DNA of 64,000 nucleotides from Simmondsia chinensis (GCA_018398585.1 JAGTTD010000020.1:24462350-24526349); one strand, 5' to 3'; numbered from the stretch's first letter, positions 1 through 12,900 are shown. The notes: generated from the sequence alone by a model not told the origin. A program made the numbers and translations.

Positions 1-750
1 AATCTCAGTAAAAGGCATTTTTGGGATTGATTAGACACCAGCATAAGATCCAAGATACAGAAAATTGCGCCCTCTTGTACTACTAACGAGCACTGACATG
101 CCAAAAGTAATAAAATAGAAAAAAAAAATACAGAAATACAGCACATTGAAATTCGTCTTAGTTTTTCCACGTGTCCCAGGTGGTCCCGGAATAAGTACTG
201 AATCACCCACTAACAATTTGATTCGATAGTATTATTGACATACTACTTTCCCTTCAGCAGAGATTTAACAGTGAAAAAAGGAAATCCAAAAACGATTGAA
301 ATCATCAATTCACGAAGCTTTAAAAACCTATTCATGCAAGCAAAAATGAAGGTATAAAGACTTAGTAGGTAGAAATGACCTGATATGCAACCCGCAAACG
401 AGACCCTTCGAATGCCGAGCTCAACAGGCTAGTTGATGACAATGGCCCTGCAACATTCAATTCCTAGAATTACTGAACAATATCAAGCATAACTCCCATG
501 TGGCATTGTGGGTATTGATACGAACTAAAATAAAAAAATAAACTGAAAGTAAATAAAAGTTGTCCAGCACTTAAGAAAAGATAAAGATTACTTTCAATTT
601 AAGCTATGTCTTGAATTACAGTGGCTATCCCTATATTTATAGAATAACTCTTTTTGTAGGTTGGGCTCACTCTACTACCTAATAAGCTACCCTACCAGCA
701 TAGGTTTATATACCGATTTTGAACATGTATAAGGTATAGTTAAAATGTGA
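1..750. other. AT-rich stretch without recognised gene
   Basis: I see no open frame with recognisable protein similarity and no clear RNA gene here. If the candidate leader at about 751-1340 on the minus strand belongs to a real gene, this stretch would be its intron or downstream sequence, but I could not identify a second exon. Confidence 0.4.
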
Positions 751-1224
751 TCATAAGAGAAAAAAGGTTAACATATATTCAATTGAAGCACTCAATCCAA
801 TGGGAATTGATTTTGTAATGGAAACCCATTTGAGACTTAATATGTATTTGATAGATATCAACTTCGTCCATCGAGTTAAATGTTGGTAACAGAACTCTAA
901 CAAAAAAGTCATTAAAATAAAAAATAAAAAAATCAAAACTTGCGGCAAGACGACGTCTTTACGGGGAAGAGAAGGAGAAACAACGTCGTCGAAGGAACCA
1001 TCCGACTGGGAGGTCTCCGACAAAATGGCTTGAGCGTTGTTATCCTTTTCACCGCCATGAGTGCAAGCTGTAGTGACGGTCACGATTGGGGGCATACGAC
1101 GGTGGTTGAGGAGAGATACGGGAAAGTGGGCATTTGGTCGGAGATATGGATCCGACGGTGGGAAGTGGAAGCTGAGATGGGAAGGGGGGAATCTGATAGA
1201 GGATCCAGAGAGAGCGGGTAACAT
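751..1224 (-). CDS. Possible 5' exon of an unidentified gene
   Basis: On the minus strand a CT-rich leader with a typical plant 5'UTR look (an 'aaaccctaattctctctcc' motif near 1240-1260) precedes an open frame. The ATG at 1224, or the in-frame ATG at 1095, starts a GC-richer segment of about 50 codons (MPPIVTVTTACTHGG...) that is clearly less AT-rich than its surroundings down to about 945. After that the frame runs into AT-rich, hydrophobic, intron-like sequence with a weak GT at about 937, so only roughly 945-1224 would be coding. I do not recognise the product and found no downstream exon. A second overlapping frame (1049-1336) is open as well, which weakens the call. Confidence 0.25.
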   Translation of the reverse strand: MLPALSGSSIRFPPSHLSFHFPPSDPYLRPNAHFPVSLLNHRRMPPIVTVTTACTHGGEKDNNAQAILSETSQSDGSFDDVVSPSLPRKDVVLPQVLIFLFFILMTFLLEFCYQHLTRWTKLISIKYILSLKWVSITKSIPIGLSASIEYMLTFFLL

Positions 1225-1339
1225 TATATGAGATTTGGGGAGAGAGAATTAGGGTTTGCGAATTGGGGAATTGGAAAGCAGATGTTGATGATGATGATGA
1301 TAAGGATGAATATTCAATGCTTTCTTCAAATCTCATTCT

Positions 1340-1916
1340 CCTCTCCGCCGTCTTTCTTAGATTTTACCAAACATTTAATTTAATCCTTTTTTGTATTTTT
1401 GGTAAGGTTAGTTCAATGCAAACATCTTAATTCAAAAGCAAAATCATAATTTTTAAAGTAATTTTATAGTTTATGTTAATTATAAATTATATCATTATTA
1501 TGTCAATTGTAAAATTTAACCGCGTCTTTAGACCCGACTTACGAAATTGGAACATATAAGATCCATATATAAGCTCAAGTGAAGTTCCATTATAAAACCA
1601 ATTGATGATAGGTGGAATAACCTACTATACTTATAAATTGACATATTCACTCTCATAACTCTAATGTGAAATTCTACTATATAGACTCACATGTTGAGTC
1701 CTCAACATCAATAATAATTTTTATCTTTATTATAATAACTTTCTTATTTTTATTACCGGTTTTTATATTTTAAAGGTTAAAAATTAAAATTTGTAAATTA
1801 GTTTTGTATTTAAAAGTTAAACATAAAATAAATGTTAAACTAAATAGATTGGATATTTACACCATTCAAATTTTAATATTAATAGAGTAATATATTTGTG
1901 TGAGAAGACATGTTTT
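1340..1916. other. AT-rich intergenic sequence
   Basis: No gene, repeat or regulatory element is recognised here. It separates the candidate leader from the LTR-like element that starts at 1922. Confidence 0.4.
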
Positions 1917-2148
1917 GTAATTGTTGAGACCAAAAATCACACCCGAAAAAATTGACACGTGCCCCTGAGAGCTGCGACAAAGGACGACCCGTGGCTTATG
2001 GGCACCGCAATGACAGACTGAGGCGTGGCTCTTGGACGCCGCATGCGTCTCGCCCTTAGAATCCCCCTCCAGAAGTCGGCCGAGCCATAAACGGCCGCAC
2101 GGCATCACAACTCAGGTGGACGACAACTCGACGCTCAAAAACCGAAGG

Positions 2149-2349
2149 TCCCATGCTGAACGGTGCCTTTTCCAAGGGTTCTGGACATGTCCCATGCCGA
2201 ACGGTGCCTTTTCCGGGGGTTCCAAACATGTCTCATGCCGAACGGTGCCTTTTCCGAGGGTTCCGGACATGACCCATGCTGAACGGTGCCTTTTCCGAGG
2301 GTTCCGGACATGTCCCATCCCGACCAGTGCCATTTCCGAGGGTTCCAGA
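2149..2349 (+). repeat. 41-bp tandem repeat array, left part
   Basis: About five head-to-tail copies of a 41-bp unit built around tcccatgccgaacggtgcc and ttccgagggttccggacatg. Copies differ at a few positions. The array is cut by the hAT insertion and resumes at 5444. Open frames across it on both strands are by-products of its GC-rich, stop-poor sequence. Confidence 0.85.
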
Positions 2350-5300
2350 TAGAGGTGGCCACGGGCCGAGGCCCGTCCGGCCCGGCACTATAGCGGCCCG
2401 GGCCGGGTCCAGCCCATTTGGGTGCCGGGCCGGGTGGGCCCGAGTTGCCCTGCTTTTTGTTGGCTTTAAAAAGAAAATGCAAAATTTAAATAATACAAAG
2501 CCGTTTTATACTAAAATTATTATAATTCATTGATAAATAATATGAGATACGAATACATTCTTTTTCAAGTACTAATAATGCTAAATATATGTAATAAAAT
2601 AAAATATACAATAAGTAATAGTAAATAATTGTAAATATCTTATCAAAAAAATAATGGTAAATAAATAATGTAACAAGTACAAATACAACGCAGTTGGAGC
2701 CTAATATTTAAAAGTACAAATTTGTTTATAAAAAAATACAAAGTTCGACGTATGGGGGGTGCGGTCGTCTTTTGACGTAAATATTTAAAAGTAAATAATT
2801 GACATATAAAAGTGTTGATATCAGTCGCATGGAGGGGGTTGTTGTGCCATCGTTTGACGTATCAGTGGTACGGCCGTCTTCTTGATCCCTCGATGAATCC
2901 AGCTTCATTCTCTGTTGATTCCTTGCCTCAGCTAGCAGCCAATCCTTCAAGCACACGGACATCTCCAAGCTTGACGGTGATAGCTTCGCCCTCTTCGTTC
3001 CAAGCAACCTGCCACCAAAACTGAAAGCACACTCCGATACTACTGAAGACATCGAACAACTTAGTATATCACGTGCCATGGTGGAAAGCACGGGATACTG
3101 GGCTTGGTTTGTGTTCTACCATTGTAAAAAGGTCAAAATGCGAATTGGCCGGCGTCACAAAAATATGGAGCAACGGTGTCCACAAATAATAATCTAGCTC
3201 GTCACATGACGTGGGGCCTACTGTGGGCGTAAATTACTCTAACAGCTTCCACGAATATGACGTGTGTGAACTACTTCCACTAAATGTGGAAGATCCTACT
3301 GCAGCGGTATTAGAATATGGATTATTGGACGCCAATTTTTGGGAATATTGGGAAAATAAACCGTGCAAGTCGTTATCGACTTCGGCAATGAAAGTGTCGA
3401 TATTGAGACTAGGATACAAATATTTGAAAAAATGTTGGCAAAACAAGTTTAAACCCCTGCGTTTACAACGAGGATCTAAAATAGTTGCGAAGCAGTATAT
3501 AAGGGGTAGTTTAGAATAATATTTAGCAAACTTTTCTTTCATTGCCTTAATTGATTCGAACAAAATGGGGTTGGATTCATTACCCGCCATCCAATTTACA
3601 ATATCAAGCAATTTTGACATTGCTTGAGGCATGGTCGGATAGTAGCAACTCGAAAAAAATGTCATGGCCTCTTTAAACATGCAAAAAAATTTACAAATTT
3701 CATCTATTGTCTCCCAATGTACACCGTTCAGGTTGTAATCGCTTCATTCTAAACGATTGTCCTGTGCGAATTCCATCAGAACGTCTTTATATGGTAGAAT
3801 GCGCTCTAACATTTATACCGTAGACGACCACTTAGTTTGGGAGTCTAGATTGAATTGTTTATATTCTATGCCATGCAACCTACATAAATTTCTAAATCCT
3901 TTTTTTCTAGTGCCGGATGATTTAATAAATGTTATTACGGATCTTAAGGTGTTACGGGATGCGTTTACTAGCTCGAAACCATCCATTCCCATTAAATACA
4001 AAATGTGACAAATGTAACGAATATGGAAACACTTCCCACCTAACATGGGTCTCATGTGCCTAATTAAATGTGTAACGGATGCAGTGTTATTGGTAGCATT
4101 GTCGAACGTAATACTGAAGATACATCGCTCATGCCCCAGTCGCAAACTGCCGACATAATCGCACCCGTAATTATCTCGGCAGTGTGGGGGCAATCTAAAA
4201 TACCAAAATGAATTATTCTCTTTTGGAGGATGTAGGAGTCATCGATCCAGTGTGCCGTTATGCACATACAAGGTTGGCCGAGTTTCGACTTCCATATGTC
4301 CGACGTCAACGAGAACATGCTCGTGTTCGTTGCAAAAAGTGTTAAGACCTCAGTTTTCATCCTGTGGTACTCCGTAAAAGCGTCCCGCTTTACGGTGTGC
4401 CGAGGAACCCTCACAATGGCGGGGTTCACCCATTGTTTGAGGTAGTCGACGAAATATGGGTTTTCGCCTGCATTGAAAGGCCTTTCACTCAAAATTATAT
4501 ATTTAGCTAGCCCCTTTCGGTTGCCCTCTTGAGAGAACCTAAAATTAGCAAGTGCACCGATCACTTGTTCTACTAGACGTTGTTGGCTCTTATCTGGGCA
4601 TTGCTCAGGGTGGCACCTAAATATATGTCTACTTAATGTGCTTGTCCCACTGCCAGGTTGATGGCTAAAAGTCCTAGGTGGGTCACATAATTTATAAGTT
4701 GCTTTATTAGTTGTCTTATTAAGGGTAAAGTGATTCCATACCTCACTAATTGTACGCCTACTAGTAGAGCTACAACTCGGCTGAGCTTTGAAGGTGGGCG
4801 TGGGTTCCTCTTCAGTTTGAGTCTCCACCCCCACCACCCAACTTATGATAATATTGTTGTTGTTCAAATTCCAAATTTATGCTAACATTAGTGTATGGGG
4901 ATGATGGTCCTGGTTGTATAAAAGCTTGTTCTTCCGTATTAAGTTCGACAATTCTACTCATTTTAGGGATTCTGGGTGGCCGAGAAGAGCTAGAACTAGC
5001 ACGACCGGCTCCAGAGGATGATGAAGAGTTGTGCGTCACATTAGTATAAGTGATTAGTATTTATAAAATGCAAGTAGTAATGCAAATTAAATAACTAAAA
5101 ATGCGAACCAAATAAAATTGCGATACTAAAATTACCGAAATGAGAGAACAATGAAATTCGAACTTCTGGCAAACACTTTATGAACTTCAAACTTTAGAGC
5201 ACAATGTTGCAATTAGCAAAGTTGAAGAAGATGGGAGATGATGAATGTATAGAGAGAGAAGAGAGGATTGAAGATTTGGTAAGGAAATGGGTTGGGGAGG

Positions 5301-5443
5301 ATTAGGTATTTATAGAAAAAAAATATAATTTTTTTTTTTAATTGAGAGCTGGGCCCAGCCGGTGTAGACTGGGCTAGGGCCGGGCTGCAGACGGGCCGGG
5401 TCGGGCCGGTTTCCTGGCCGACTCGGCTCGTTGGCCACCACTA
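2350..5443 (-). mobile_element. hAT-family DNA transposon, degenerate
   Basis: Ends are imperfect inverted repeats starting TAGAGGTGGCCA (2350) and TAGTGGTGGCCA (reverse complement of the right end at 5443). The 8 bp on each side match at 7 of 8 positions: gttccaga (2342-2349) and gttccgga (5444-5451). An 8-bp duplication, these termini and the encoded BED zinc finger plus hAT dimerisation domain all fit the hAT superfamily. Both subterminal regions are GC-rich and full of ggcccgg/ccgggcc words, possible transposase binding sites. The element is 3,094 bp and inserted inside the 41-bp array. Confidence 0.9.
2726..5039 (-). pseudogene. hAT transposase (RICESLEEPER/Ac-like), frame-broken
   Basis: Read on the minus strand, pieces follow in transposase order but in several frames. 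There is a Ser-rich N-terminus (5039-4812) and a BED zinc finger (about 4765-4610) with VWNHF, a LCDPP segment where the family usually has a second cysteine, and a conserved HIFRCH end. A catalytic-core region follows with SDIWKS and FDNATNN motifs (4445-4060), then a segment with the family's ILDPRCK motif (3680-3234). Last comes the C-terminal dimerisation domain (about 3091-2890; LSTMARDIL, SSVVSECAFSFGG). At least three frame changes and stops separate the pieces, so no intact transposase can be made. The enzyme would excise and reinsert hAT DNA in the nucleus. Confidence 0.85.
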
Positions 5444-5861
5444 GTTCCGGACATGTCCCATGCCGAACGATGCCTTTTCCAACAGTTCCGGACATGTCCC
5501 ATGCCCGAACAGTTCCTTTTTCGATGGTTCCGAACATGTACTATGCCGAACAGTGCCTCTTCCGAGGGTTCTGGACATGTCCCATGCCGAACGGCGCCAT
5601 TTTTGAAGGCTTCGGACATAGCCCTTGCCCAACGGTGCCATTTCCGAAGGCTTCGGACATAGCCCTTACCGAGGAGTGCCCTTTCCGAAGTCTCCAGACA
5701 TGGCCCTTCCCGAAGAATGCCTTTTCCGAAGGCTCCGGACATAGCCCTTGCCAAGGAGCGCCCTTTCCGAAGGCTCCGGACATAGCTCTTGCCGAAGAGT
5801 GCCTTTCCGAAGGCTCCAGACATAGCTCTTGCCGAAGAGTGCCTTTCCGAAGGCTCCGGAC
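5444..5861 (+). repeat. 41-bp tandem repeat array, right part
   Basis: This continues the array interrupted at 2349. The first units keep the ggacatg-tcccatgccgaac core; from about 5600 on they shift to a variant with ttccgaaggctccggacata and gcccttgccgaagagtgcc at a similar period. The gradual drift along the array suggests local duplication of neighbouring units. Confidence 0.8.
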
Positions 5862-6420
5862 ACCTCAACGGACACGCCTAAAGGCTCCAGATACAGATCC
5901 GGACACATCTTCAAATGCAGTTTTCTGCGGACACCTCAACGGATATGCCTAGAGGTTCTAGATTCAGCTCCGGACACATTTTCGGATACGGTTTCCTCCA
6001 GACGCCTCACCGGACACGCCTAACGGCTCCGGATACAGCTCCGGGCTCCTCTTCGGACACTGCTTTTTCCGAACACCTCTTCAGATATAGCTCCGAACAC
6101 CTCTTCGGACACGGTTTCATCCAGACACCTCGCCAGACACGCCTAAAGGCTCCGGATACGGCTCCGGACACATCATCGGACACGGTTTCCTCCGGACATC
6201 TCTCCGGACATGCCGCCCAAGCTCCGGAAACAGCTCCGGACACGTCTTCGAACATGGTTTCCTCCGGACACCCCAACGGACATGACGAAAAAGGCTCCAG
6301 ACACATTTTCGGACATGGTTTCCTTCGGACACCTCGAGTGACATGACGGAAAAGGCTCCGGATGCAGCCCTGGACACATCGTCGGACACGGTTTCCTCCG
6401 GACGCCCCTCCGAACACGCC
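5862..6420 (+). repeat. Second, longer-period tandem repeat
   Basis: Recurring words tccggacacctc, ggacacgcctaaaggctcc, gctccggacacatcttc and ggacacggtttcctcc follow one another at roughly 65-75 bp spacing. The words are related to the neighbouring 41-bp unit (shared ggctccggaca), so this array probably arose from it. It ends just before the TATA-like motif of the putative LTR. Confidence 0.65.
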
Positions 6421-6496
6421 TTCGGGGCCCCGGATGCATTTTTCCGTCCGCCGGACCTCCGAGGACCCATCGGACACCTCTCCGGAGCCCAAATTT

Positions 6497-6507
6497 TCTA
6501 TAGATAG
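6497..6507 (+). promoter_or_regulatory. TATA-like motif of the putative LTR
   Basis: The tctatagatag motif lies directly after the tandem arrays and about 220 bp before AATAAA (6722-6727), the layout expected for U3 followed by R in an LTR. Activity is inferred, not shown. Confidence 0.35.
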
Positions 6508-8857
6508 GGGCCTAACCCCCCTCATTTGACCACAATCCAAACCAACACTACACCTCCTTCCACTTATACACCCATACTTGCTCCCTTACCCTCGAGTGCT
6601 CTCTCGACCCTTTCCCCCGGGACTCGGCCGAGGCACCCCAAGAGTAGCGGGACCCCCCTTTCCTTTTTCTTTTATTTTCTTGTATTCAATCAAAAATCTC
6701 TGTAATAATTAATAATAATCAAATAAAGATAAAAGGGCCTATATTATTGCCCTCCATTAAAGAACTCTTGTTGTTGTTACCCGAAATAGTAATGATCTGT
6801 TCCGAAGCTAATAATAATTCTTCTCATTCTGCTAACAATCAACTTATTCATATATAATCCTTCCGTAACATTTAAAAAACATGCTAAAGCAAGCATAACC
6901 ATCTAAACAGAATCAGAGTTTAGAGAATTATATATGTTAACTGTATGCAAACGAAGTTTCATAAATGAAATATGTATAGCATGGAATATGTCGATCAAGT
7001 ATATGAAATAGCAGTTCTCCATCATTTTTCATGAATGAACGACATAATCCACTATATACTCGGAGCAATTTCATTGTGTGCCTGAGAAGATTGTGTTCTC
7101 AGAAACCCACAGTGGCCCATTGGGCCTAGCCCCAGTCCACGGAATGCCCGAGAAGATTGGGCCTGGGACATTCCACCAGAGTTATAAAAGCAGTGAAATC
7201 GGGTCCAATTTCTTTTATGAGGTACTATGTTTTTGTTTTATTTATAAACTTCTCATTTGAGGAAAACAAAAAAAAAAGTATTTTTTTTCAGAAAAATAAT
7301 TTTCGAAGCGGCGGGGACCTAACAATCAGAGACCCGAAAAGAAGCATCACAGAACCACAAAAAACAAAAAGCAAAAATATACCAATAGCATGCCTATACA
7401 TTTTACTCCAAGGTTCCTACACCAACAGCAAGCTAGCATACTAATTGTTGCAGCAACCAAGACTAAGAAACACCCCTACAGCTTGTTGAGCTTGACATGC
7501 GTGGAGCCTTCAGCTTGGATTACAGCTTGTTGAGTACATTGTGCATTGAATTGGCTTTGTCCCAAGTTTAAACTTCACAAATGTCCAAGTTACAATTTTT
7601 GGTCTTTTAGAAAATTAAAAACCAAATTTTTTAAACAATTTTTGTTAGTTTTTGCTTTGTCTCCGTTTTAAGTACTTTTAGTGAAATCTAAAAACAGATT
7701 GTTAAGAGTATAAAACCATTCATGTGCCTTTACCTATCAACTTAAACTTTTGGGACAGATAGTTCCTTAATACAGGTCACCAAAAATAAGCAAAAATAAC
7801 TTTCAAAATCTAATAGTTAGTGCTTCTCATAGATTTATTTTCTTAAGTTGGTAAGGAGGAGCGGAGGCTAGTAATAAGTGAGATTCGACCTACGATAATC
7901 TTCTCCTTTAGATGCCATTATCAGAAGGAACACAAAGTCAGTTGCGGTGAAAATAGAACCGAAATAGGATTATCTTAGTACAATAATAGATATCATTGAG
8001 GATTAAAAAACAATAAGAAACATGGGTGTGTGTAAGCAAGTAGAGAGAGAAAGAGAGGGAGGGAGGGAGTGTGAATGGGGAAGGGGGGAAGATACTTTAC
8101 TTAAGAGAAGGTACAAAGCAGTGTATGGCATGTGTTTGTCGGGGTGGAGGGTCCACTTCCCTCTACCTACTTGGCTACTGCTGTTTGCTGCTGTTGCTGT
8201 CTCATCATCTCTCTCTCTTTCACTTTCTTTCATTTTTCTTCTTTTGACTGCTTATTCTCTATTTGACCACTCCACTCACTCCCCCTCCTCTACTCATTAT
8301 CCTTCCCCAACTTGACCCCACCGCTCCTTCCCTGCCCCCTTTCCATATTGGTGCTCCTACTCACTGTGGTGTTTGATAGACAAAGGTTCAAATGTTTCGT
8401 TTTGTGTGAATCAGTACATGTCGAACCAACCATATGTACATATATCAGGTTTGACTTGGGGAAACTAGTGCGAGACACGTTTGTGTGGATTAATCTAAGA
8501 AGTTAATAAACTTGTTCATATTGATTAGTTCGTATTGAGTCGAAGCTAAAGATAAACTTCTGACACATTACTATTTCGACTTGGGTTGACTTAACAAGTT
8601 AATTAACTCTCATTCATCTAAGAAGCCAAAATTGGTCAATTCATTAATCCTACCCGAAAAGAAGCATCTATAGTTTACGGGTTAAATTGGGTCACAAGCT
8701 TATTAGAAACATTCTTAACCTTGCATGCATGAAGAAGTTTTCATGAGCAAATAATATTTAAGTTGTAAAATACATTAAATTTTTTTTAAGTTGTCAAATC
8801 AGCAATGCTAATGAGACAAGAACGGGGCATAATCACAAGTGATTTAACCAGAAGAGA

Positions 8858-8878
8858 GGGGGGGGGGGGGGGGGGGGG
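8858..8878 (+). repeat. 21-nt poly-G run
   Basis: An uninterrupted run of 21 G follows a short gagaga stretch. It is one of five long G or C homopolymers in the window. Length may be affected by sequencing or assembly error. Confidence 0.95.
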
Positions 8879-9289
8879 ATTGTTGGTGTTGCACATTGTT
8901 CCAAATTAAGGTAGTGAATATTTTGAATGGGGAGGAGGCAAAATTATTTGATGATTGCATCATTGGATCCCCATAAGATATGATTGATTTTTTTGTTAAT
9001 GATATTCCACAGCAATACTATTAGGCTACTACTTTTTTGGCATCACATCTCTCCTTGTCAGTCCGATTGTTGGCTGCTGTTCATTCATCATTGTTCAAAG
9101 CTGGTCTTTGTTTCCTATTTTTTTATAACGTGTTCTGTGTTCATTTTCATATTATGAAAACAACTAATCCATTGAATTTTATAGAAGTCTGTGCATGATT
9201 TGAGTGAAGACTGGTCATCATTTCGATATGAATACAGTCTTAAACTTTTAAATGCCTTGTTTTTTCATATGATGATATATATGTTAAGA

Positions 9290-9480
9290 TTTTGCAATGT
9301 TAGAAAAAATCACGCAATTAAGTACAACGAAAGCAAAATTATCAAAATATAAGAAAATTTAACACCAAAATTTACGTGGAATCTCTTTCTAAACTAGAGA
9401 GAAAAACTATTAGACCTAAAAGGGTGCCTCAGTTACCATAAAGTTTAGAATTACAATATGTAATTGAAACCCTAAGCCCA
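9290..9480. mobile_element. Possible LTR remnant
   Basis: The 'tttacgtgga' motif followed by an 'ctctttctaaactagagagaa' tract resembles a part common in plant copia LTRs; the copia LTRs at 43.6 and 48.7 kb contain a similar 'tttttacgtggttc' word. No termini, primer site or target duplication were found, so the assignment is weak. Confidence 0.25.
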
Positions 9481-12400
9481 TTATCACATATCTCAACCCA
9501 CTGTGATTATTGTATGGTAAATCATCAACCTTTCTGAATGTAGCTGTTGCACAGCGAGCCATTAATACATTCAATCAAAATACTCAATCCTCTCACAAAT
9601 GCACTCTCCCCCTAGTCGGGAGTCCCAGGGCACCCTTATACAAAATCATTTTTTACAAGTGTGCTTGCTTTGCATTACAACTTTGTCACTAATTATAAAA
9701 AAAACAAACATTTTTCTTTCGAAAACTAACATTTTTTTAGAGCTTGAACAAATAGACCCTACATCCCGATACGGCACACCCTTTATGTTAATGGAGTTAT
9801 AATCTATGTATATTATCCACATTTCAACAATAAAGAGGTATAAAACTATTTATGAGATGTCATCAAACAACATGATACTTTTAGGATAACTGATTCTTAG
9901 AAGTATTAGAGTTGTGTTATGATGCGGTATTATTGATCCTTTCAAAAAGATGAAAGGAAAGAATACATATTGATGATCAATCAAATAAATTATAAGAGAA
10001 TTACTTTTTTTTTTTAAAATTAGTATTTGATTGAGTGATGATGCGACTATAGAGTTGGTTGGTGGATGTCATGTGATCCTATCCAAATCTTTTGGTTATT
10101 TTAAGGATCACTAATTAAATATTAATCATACCAACTTACTTAGCCAGCCTTATTACTTTAAACGTGCTAGGTCTAGTACCGCTTATATATATATTAATAA
10201 GAAACTTTAATTATATCTATAACATATTATATCATAAACGTTTATAAATTATACCCTTTTTTTAATATCATAATATGAAGCAAAGCAAGGAAAATTCTGA
10301 CCATATTTTTTGGGGAATGTGAGGTGAGACAGATGGGCCACACTCTAACCAAACTCTGTTGTCAGCTTATGCATGTTGGATTCTTCTTACATAATTTCAT
10401 AAAAAAGATTAGAAATTTCTCTGTCTAATGATGCTCCAATGTTGATTAAGAAACCATTAAGTGTAACTAAAGAAGTGGTCCTCACTACCATAAGACAATA
10501 GTTCATATATGGTTAACGTCTTAAACGGCCACAAAATGTTTTTAGAGGTGGATCAGCAATGGGAGAAACTTCATCTTGAAGTGGTTGATAAAAGGTTTGT
10601 TGCAAATCATTAGTGACGATTCAAAGATGGGACGGAGATGGCCAAGCTGTCCGAAATTCAGCACAGCTTCTTACCGTCTCTTGAAAGTTGTCTCTAATTA
10701 CAGCTATGTTTCTCGTCAACTTATATATCAATACTATTCTAGTTAGAACAATCTTAGTTTGATCTTGCATGTTAAACTGGGTCAAAATGGGTCACCAGTT
10801 TTAGACAGGTCTAGTCGACCCAGCTAGCAAGGCCGATTCTGACATTCTCAGGGCATAAAGCAAAATTTTCAAATGAGGCCCTTTATATATAATTATGTTT
10901 TTTTAAACCTATTAATATTAGTAATTGTTGCTTTTAAAATTACAATTACTTGGATGGTTTGGAGTTATATTTGGTCCTACTAGCTGGTTAACTCCAAAAT
11001 TTTGTAAACATGTAAACAAACCTTGCATAATGTTATAAAGGACCAAACCAGGTCAAGTCTAACCCAATAAACTCTATCATAACTACACAGTTGTCAAAAA
11101 GGAGACCAATATCTTGATAGTTCGGAGAGGAGATCTGTATCTTGACGGATTGGAGACAAAATGAGGGTACTTATTGTTGTGAAAAAAATAAATATAGTCC
11201 AGATAATGCAATTAATATTAACGTGATAATAACATTAGTCTTTGAAAATTACGCACCAGAAGCATAATTGGGAGCTGAAGAAAAAAGAGGGCAATATCTG
11301 ACAGAAGCGTACAATTGTTTCACCCAACTCAGTGGCTGACACATTTGATATGGCGAGGTCCACCTGCATGCATCTTGCCTTTGAATATTGATTGGTGTCT
11401 CCTATTAACGTACCTTTGTACTTGTTCCTTTGGTTTCTCTATATTCCATATTTAGCTAATGAGACAAATTCAAATATTATTATCATATATATTATATGAC
11501 AAAATTTCAATAAATTATACTGAGTATATCCACAAAAGTCACAGACTCTATCACTCAAGACCCAATTTTATAAACTAGACCAAACAATTAACATAACTTT
11601 CTAGACCATTAGATCGGGAGACAATTGCTTGTTAAGAATATGGGCATTTTACTCACGCCATAGGATATATAGATAACAGAGGTAAGGATCAACCTCTAAC
11701 ATTTTTGCACCCTCTTGTTGGCTCGAACATGCCTCTAATAACATTAAAAAATGTCCGGAATAGGTGATTAATAATGCTTGAAAGAAGGAAACGATTTGCA
11801 CATATCTTCCAAATTAGCATCAAGTATTTAACTATCCCTAAAGCTTCCTTGATTCCGCACCTATTTTATATAAGACATATCAATTAAGTACTGTTACTTT
11901 ACGTTTCGGCTTGTTATAGATGGTTGGCAGAGCGTTGCAGGATGCAAAACCAGGAGACAAATGAGCAGCTTGATACGTTCAAGGGGATCCCTGAGATCTG
12001 AAGACATAAACCTTGGCATGCACCGGCAACACCACCATAAAAAATGCTGCAATTTTATCAGATCATCGCATATAATGCAGGGGTTGGAAAACTCAAAATA
12101 GTACTAGTAGGGCCCGCGGTGACACTCTCCCGATACCTTTGATCAGATCATTGCATCACATCACTTTAGGAGCCCACATCCTGTCCACTTCTCCCTGCTT
12201 TTTTTTTCTTTTTCATTTATCATTCTTTTCTTCCACACTGCTAGCATTGCACTGACAAAATTACATGTGCTTTCTAGGTGTGAAACTATAAATAAAAGAT
12301 AAAATTTTAATTCGTAAGAGTAAGGATTTACCGCATCAAACTCAAACCATAAGGTTAAATGATCTAGACTTTAACCATTTTCAATTCTATTATAGTGATC

Positions 12401-12900
12401 AAGTGTTAAGCCTACTATTAAATGGTTTTAGATATATTTACTGACGTATCTACAAGACATACGATATCTTTGAATATGGTGTTAAGTATGTCAGTTGAAA
12501 AGTTAATTGAAAAATTTTAAACTATACAAGACATTTTATTGGCTGCGAGGTTACGAATTCGAATCCTAACAGCTTCCACTTTAAATATTACTATATTTCA
12601 AACATAAGACATAGGTGATGACTCAAAATTAATTTTATATTCTAACAATTAAAATAATAATATTTTTTAATAGGATAAAATGACATGTTTTGATAAATAT
12701 ACAATAAATAATGTTATTTTGATAAATATTTTTATAAAGATGTCAATTTAATAATTACTTTTTTCGAAACACAGGAGTCAAAAAAATGAAATAAATAAAA
12801 CAAGGGGAATAGAATAGGTAGGATGATAAAATGGAGGGGGAGGAGGGAGTAATGATTACAAGGGCAGTAGGCTTGTCTGAGCTTCCACATTCTCTTCTGC

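Larger units (their letters stand above)
1922..6788 (+). mobile_element. Probable solo LTR, interrupted by a hAT element
   Basis: The unit starts TGTTGAGACC and ends near 6788, with the exact pentamer gtaat on both sides (1917-1921 and 6789-6793), as expected for an LTR target duplication. The right terminus reads AATA, one C-to-T change from the expected AACA. Inside are a GC-rich U3-like part with long tandem arrays, a TATA-like motif (6497-6507), a CT-rich transcribed-looking segment and an AATAAA at 6722-6727, in LTR order. No primer binding site or internal coding region follows, hence solo LTR. Without the hAT insertion it would be about 1.77 kb. An alternative right end is the 'ccgtaaca' at 6870, but no target duplication fits there. 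Family unknown; a gypsy-type LTR is the best guess. Confidence 0.5.
6794..12880. other. Gene-poor intergenic region upstream of the Dof gene
   Basis: No coding region is recognised in these 6 kb. It contains a GA-rich then CT-rich segment (about 8035-8350), a 21-nt G run (8858-8878), a possible LTR remnant (about 9290-9480) and AT-rich sequence with scattered short direct repeats. Open frames are short and show no family motifs. The last 1-2 kb probably include the Dof promoter. Confidence 0.5.

Noticed and set aside
2112..2482. Overlapping open frames on both strands through the 41-bp repeats
   Set aside because: They are repetitive peptides caused by a stop-poor tandem repeat; all frames look alike and carry no domain.
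5310..6540. Several long frames (up to 177 codons) across 5.3-6.5 kb
   Set aside because: They are again produced by GC-rich tandem repeats; the peptides are repetitive and differ in each frame.
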